Of a DNA stretch of 64,000 bases, positions 60,989 to 64,000 are shown in pieces (positions within the stretch are counted from its first letter, which is position 1; every line of letters starts with the position of its first letter). Below the pieces are notes generated by a model. That model was not told the origin of the DNA and did not search any database. It was given only the letters and a program-made list of their open reading frames with translations. Made by a program: the position numbers and the translations under genes. Source of the DNA: Planctomycetota bacterium (lineage in GTDB: Bacteria; Planctomycetota; UBA1135; UBA2386); NCBI GenBank assembly GCA_016794565.1, contig JAEUHQ010000097.1, positions 1 through 64,000 on the forward strand. The letters are read 5' to 3'.

Positions 60989-62080
60989 ATGACTCGATTG
61001 CGCGTGCTGGTCGTCGGTTGCGGCAACATGGGCACGGCGCATGCACGCGCCTACCACCGCCTGGCCGACGACTTCGAGATCGTCGGGCTCGTGAGCCGGG
61101 GCCCGGAGTCGCGCGACCGGCTGTCGGCCGAACTCGGCGGGCCGGACCCTTCGAGGAGGCCGACCACGTTCGACGACTTCGAACGCGCCTTCGCGGCGAC
61201 CCGACCGGACGTCGTGTCGATCAACACGTACCCGGACACGCACGCGGCGATCGCCAGGACGGCGCTGCGTCTCGGCTGCCACCTGTTCGTCGAGAAGCCG
61301 CTCGCCGAGACCGTCGAAGAAGCGCAGGAGATCGCCGACCTCGCGACGCGGCTCCGACGCAAGGTGATCGTCGGCTACGTACTCCGCGTGCATCCGGCGT
61401 GGCAGCGCTTCGTGCAGGTCGCGCAGACGCTCGGCAAGCCGCTCGTGATGCGCATGAACCTGAACCAGCAGAGCCACGGCAAGAACTGGCGGACCCACAA
61501 GGCACTGATGGACTCGATGTCCCCGATCGTCGACTGCGGCGTGCACTACGTCGACGCGATGTGCCGGATGACGCAGAGCCGCCCGATCCGGGTGAGCGCG
61601 ATCCGCGCCCGACTCACCGAGGAGCTGAAGCCGGGCATGTACAACTACGGCCAGCTGCAGGTGACGTTCGCGGACGGGTCGGTCGGCTGGTACGAAGCCG
61701 GCTGGGGCCCGATGATGAGCGAGATCGCTTACTTCGTGAAGGACGTGATCGGGCCGCGCGGCTCGGTGTCGATCGTCGAGCGCACGGGAGAACGCACTGC
61801 CGGGAGCGCCGATGTCGGCTCGCACGCGAAGACGAACTCGCTTCGTGTGCACCACGGCGGCCTCGACGGGAACGGGCAGTTCGTTCGCCCGGACGAGTGG
61901 ATCGACACGACCGACGAACCCGACCACGACGAACTGTGCCTGCGCGAACAGCGTTCGCTGCTGCACGCGATCCGCACCGACGAGGACCTCTCCTCGCACC
62001 TCGCCGAAGCCGTCGAGAGCCTGCGCATCGTGCTCGCCGCCGATCGCGCCGCGCGCGAGGGCCGCGCCGTCGAACTCTGA
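60989..62080 (+). CDS. Gfo/Idh/MocA-family oxidoreductase
   Basis: A 363-residue NAD(P)-dependent oxidoreductase. Rossmann start VLVVGCGNMGTAHARAY (6-22), the EKPLAET motif (Lys about 101), and a C-terminal beta-sheet domain with CGVHYVDAM in place of the usual GxHxxD. Family members oxidise sugars or related rings (inositol, glucose-fructose). The substrate cannot be read from context. It may be monocistronic. Confidence 0.9.
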   Translation: MTRLRVLVVGCGNMGTAHARAYHRLADDFEIVGLVSRGPESRDRLSAELGGPDPSRRPTTFDDFERAFAATRPDVVSINTYPDTHAAIARTALRLGCHLFVEKPLAETVEEAQEIADLATRLRRKVIVGYVLRVHPAWQRFVQVAQTLGKPLVMRMNLNQQSHGKNWRTHKALMDSMSPIVDCGVHYVDAMCRMTQSRPIRVSAIRARLTEELKPGMYNYGQLQVTFADGSVGWYEAGWGPMMSEIAYFVKDVIGPRGSVSIVERTGERTAGSADVGSHAKTNSLRVHHGGLDGNGQFVRPDEWIDTTDEPDHDELCLREQRSLLHAIRTDEDLSSHLAEAVESLRIVLAADRAAREGRAVEL

Positions 62081-62093
62081 CCGCCGGCCGCCT

Positions 62094-62309
62094 CTATTGC
62101 TGCTTCGTTTCGGCCGGCTTGGTCGCCGGAGCGCCGCTCTCGACGCATCCGCCGCAGCAGCTCTGCTTCGACGGACTGCCGCAGCACGAACCGGTTTCGC
62201 TCGCCACGGGCGCGGCGGGCAGCGCTTTCGGATCGGACGCGGCGTCGACCGGCTCGGCGCCGCACGCGGCGAACGCGACCAGGCAGAACAGGGCGGTGAG
62301 AGTCTTCAT
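62094..62309 (-). CDS. Small cysteine-rich lipoprotein
   Basis: A 71-residue lipoprotein. Signal peptide (KTLTALFCLVAFAAC, Cys16), Ala/Pro spacer, then SCCGSPSKQSCCGGC (residues 41-55) with five Cys in two CCG groups, and a Thr/Lys-rich end. The CCG doublets suggest metal or metal-cluster binding; no family is recognised. It lies between a dehydrogenase and an intergenic repeat, transcribed toward the former, and is too small for domain search to be conclusive. Confidence 0.65.
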   Translation of the reverse strand: MKTLTALFCLVAFAACGAEPVDAASDPKALPAAPVASETGSCCGSPSKQSCCGGCVESGAPATKPAETKQQ

Positions 62310-62368
62310 GGCGAAGAGGCTGCCGTTCGTCGGGCACGGTGGCAAGGGCTGGCAGCCGACGAGGTCGA

Positions 62369-62538
62369 CGTACGGACACCGCGCCGCAACGGCGCAGCGG
62401 CGCAGCGGTGCCTCTGATCGCTTCCGCGGAACGCGGGCCCCCGCCGTTGCAGCGGTGCCGGCGGCTCTGGTTCGCCGGCGTACGGACACCGCGTCGCAAC
62501 GGCGCAGCGAGGGCTCTGATCGCTTCCGCGGAACGCGG
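62369..62538. repeat. Two-copy intergenic direct repeat
   Basis: A composite unit appears twice: 62369-62436 and 62479-62538. The left block (31 bp from CGTACGGACACCGCG; one C/T difference) is at 62369-62399 and 62479-62509. The right block (25 bp, from CTCTGATCGCTTCC) is at 62412-62436 and 62514-62538, identical in both. Spacing between blocks differs by 8 bp. A 15-mer from the left block also occurs at 22815-22829. Confidence 0.65.
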
Positions 62539-62551
62539 AAGCGATCAGAGC
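62513..62551 (-). terminator. Perfect 18-bp hairpin overlapping the carboxyltransferase stop
   Basis: Arms 62513-62530 and 62534-62551 are exact complements around the loop GAA. The carboxyltransferase stop codon (62545-62547) lies inside the stem. Its 5' arm reuses the right block of the repeat. It is probably an exceptionally stable terminator or mRNA 3'-end protector, though there is no T-run. Confidence 0.6.
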
Positions 62552-64000
62552 GGGATGTTGCCGTGCTTCTTCGGCGGGTTCGTGTCGCGCTTGCTGCGGA
62601 GCAGTTCGAGCGCCTGGATCAGGACGGGCCGGGTGCGGTGCGGCTCGATGACGTCGTCGATGAAGCCGCGCGCCGCCGCCTGGTAGGGGTTCGCGAACTT
62701 CGCCTTGTAGTCGGCGACGAGCCGCTTCTCCTCGGCCTTCGGATCCTTCGCGGACTGGATCTCGCGGCGGAACACGATCTTCGCCGCGCCGTCCGCGCCC
62801 ATCACCGCGATCTCGGCGCTCGGCCACGCGACGTTGAAGTCGGAGCGGATGTGCTTGCTGCTCATGACCGTGTAAGCGCCGCCGTACGACTTTCGCGTGA
62901 TCACGGTCAGCTTCGGCACGGTCGCTTCGCAGTACGCGTAGAGCAGCTTCGCTCCGTGCGTGATGATGCCGCCCCACTCCTGGTCCTTGCCGGGCAGGAA
63001 GCCGGGCACGTCCTCGAACGTGACGAGCGGGATGTTGAACGAGTCGCAGAAGCGGATGAAGCGCGCACCCTTCAGGCTCGCCTTGATGTCGAGCACGCCG
63101 GCGAGGTGGTTCGGCTGGTTGCAGACGACGCCGACGACGCGCCCGCCGAGGCGCGCGAAACCGACGACGATGTTCTTCGCGAAGCGCCCGTGCACTTCGA
63201 AGAACTTGCCGTGGTCGACGACCTTCTTCACCACGTTGCGGATGTCGTAGGGCTGATCGCTCGACGCCGGCACGATCGAGTCGAGCGCCTCGTCCATGCG
63301 GTTCGGATCGTCGTCCGTCGCCCGGAACGGCGGGTCCTCACCGTTGTTGAGCGGCAGGTACGAGAGCAGCTCGCGCATCTGCACGAGGCAGGTCGCGTCG
63401 TCCGGCGCAGTCAGGTGGGCGACACCGGAGACTTCGCTGTGCACACGCGCGCCGCCGAGCTCTTCGCTCGTCGTGTCCTCGTGCGTGACGGTCTTCACCA
63501 CGTCCGGGCCCGTGATGTGCATGAAGCTCGTGCCCTCGACCATCAGGATGAAGTCCGTGATGGCGGGCGAATACACGGCGCCGCCGGCGCACGGCCCCAT
63601 GATCGCGCTGATCTGCGGAACGACGCCGCTCGCGAGCGTGTTGCGCAGGAAGATGTCGGCGTAGCCGCCGAGCGACATCACGCCTTCCTGGATGCGCGCG
63701 CCGCCGGAGTCGGACAGGCCGAGCATCGGCACGCCGAGCTTCACGGCCATGTCCATCACCTTGCAGATCTTCGCTGCGTGAGTCTCCGACAGGCTGCCGC
63801 CGAAGACGGTGAAGTCCTGCGCGTAGAGACACACCGGCCGGCCGTCGACGCGCGCGGTGCCGGTGACGACGCCGTCGCCGAGGATCTGGTTCTTGTCCGA
63901 ATCCATGCCGAAGTCGCGGCACCGGTGCGTCACGAACCGGTCGACTTCGACGAACGTGCCCGGATCGACGAGCAGGTCGATGCGCTCGCGCGCGGTCAGC
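62545..64000 (-). CDS. Acyl-CoA carboxylase carboxyltransferase subunit (partial)
   Basis: The C-terminal 485 or so residues of a PccB/MmdA-type carboxyltransferase, truncated at the window edge. The frame stays open to 64000, reading [26 protein letters not shown] upstream of the GTG at 63933. Crotonase-fold landmarks: [12 protein letters not shown] and [16 protein letters not shown] (first half); [42 protein letters not shown] and [14 protein letters not shown] (second half). It likely uses propionyl-CoA or another acyl-CoA with biotin from the carrier at 57521. It is separated from the other subunits by nhaA and two genes. Confidence 0.95.
   Translation of the reverse strand, partial: LTARERIDLLVDPGTFVEVDRFVTHRCRDFGMDSDKNQILGDGVVTGTARVDGRPVCLYAQDFTVFGGSLSETHAAKICKVMDMAVKLGVPMLGLSDSGGARIQEGVMSLGGYADIFLRNTLASGVVPQISAIMGPCAGGAVYSPAITDFILMVEGTSFMHITGPDVVKTVTHEDTTSEELGGARVHSEVSGVAHLTAPDDATCLVQMRELLSYLPLNNGEDPPFRATDDDPNRMDEALDSIVPASSDQPYDIRNVVKKVVDHGKFFEVHGRFAKNIVVGFARLGGRVVGVVCNQPNHLAGVLDIKASLKGARFIRFCDSFNIPLVTFEDVPGFLPGKDQEWGGIITHGAKLLYAYCEATVPKLTVITRKSYGGAYTVMSSKHIRSDFNVAWPSAEIAVMGADGAAKIVFRREIQSAKDPKAEEKRLVADYKAKFANPYQAAARGFIDDVIEPHRTRPVLIQALELLRSKRDTNPPKKHGNIPL

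Noticed and set aside
62369-62538. CRISPR array
   Set aside because: Only two copies, unequal block spacing, one copy continuing into a palindrome, and no cas genes nearby.

Overview
The window is a very GC-rich, gene-dense stretch of a chromosome from a diderm (Gram-negative type) bacterium. BamA, a KdsB-type CMP-Kdo synthetase, an outer-membrane porin, a TolC-family protein and many lipoboxes all point to an outer membrane. The mix of secreted Kelch, FG-GAP and beta-propeller proteins with a recurring C-terminal domain, an ECF sigma / membrane anti-sigma / CHAT-protease set, and frequent GTG and TTG starts with 4-bp stop/start overlaps suggests a member of Planctomycetota, probably uncultivated. 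That assignment is inference from gene content; no rRNA gene or other decisive marker is present. No tRNA, rRNA, CRISPR array, insertion sequence or prophage was seen.

Layout. 0-1.4 kb: an ArsR repressor / SRPBCC / DoxX operon with an operator over the first start codon. 1.4-5 kb: pyruvate carboxylase. 5-9 kb: a gene remnant, then ECF sigma factor, anti-sigma-like membrane protein and an exported CHAT protease. 9-14 kb: three secreted surface proteins (FG-GAP, Kelch, propeller). 14-15 kb: a family 2 glycosyltransferase. 15.3-22.7 kb: the most notable locus, a four-gene translationally coupled operon (minus strand) of a membrane flavo-iron-sulfur-cytochrome b oxidoreductase, a 23-CxxCH cytochrome, an outer-membrane beta-barrel and a 19-CxxCH cytochrome. 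It looks like a complete route for electrons from NAD(P)H to the cell surface. 23-26 kb: lipoprotein, kdsB, pyrG. 26-30.6 kb: SDR, elbB, ChaN-like lipoprotein, sthA, HDOD protein. 30.7-32.5 kb: FapA-like and CBS proteins. 32.5-43.4 kb: a long minus-strand series coaB, ftsK, an FtsK-like protein without motor, dnaB, bamA, Nudix, LOG-like and inositol-monophosphatase-like genes.

43.5-49.3 kb: a tripartite MacB-type export system (TolC-like, adaptor, ATPase, permease). 49.4-51.3 kb: STAS protein, histidine kinase, response regulator. 51.5-54 kb: ptsI overlapping a protein with four Myb/SANT-like repeats. 54-57.5 kb: coiled-coil membrane protein, a CWC cysteine-rich protein, a hexose-phosphate mutarotase and a lipoprotein. 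57.5-64 kb: biotin carboxylase and biotin carrier subunits, nhaA, a Gfo/Idh/MocA oxidoreductase, a cysteine-rich mini-lipoprotein, an intergenic repeat with a perfect 18-bp hairpin, and the carboxyltransferase subunit running off the end. The three acyl-CoA carboxylase subunits probably form one enzyme.

Regulatory signals recur. Several operons lacking a Shine-Dalgarno have a TAnnnT/C hexamer ending 7-11 nt before the start codon, compatible with leaderless transcripts. Other genes have structured leaders (STAS gene, Kelch gene) or strong hairpins between converging genes.
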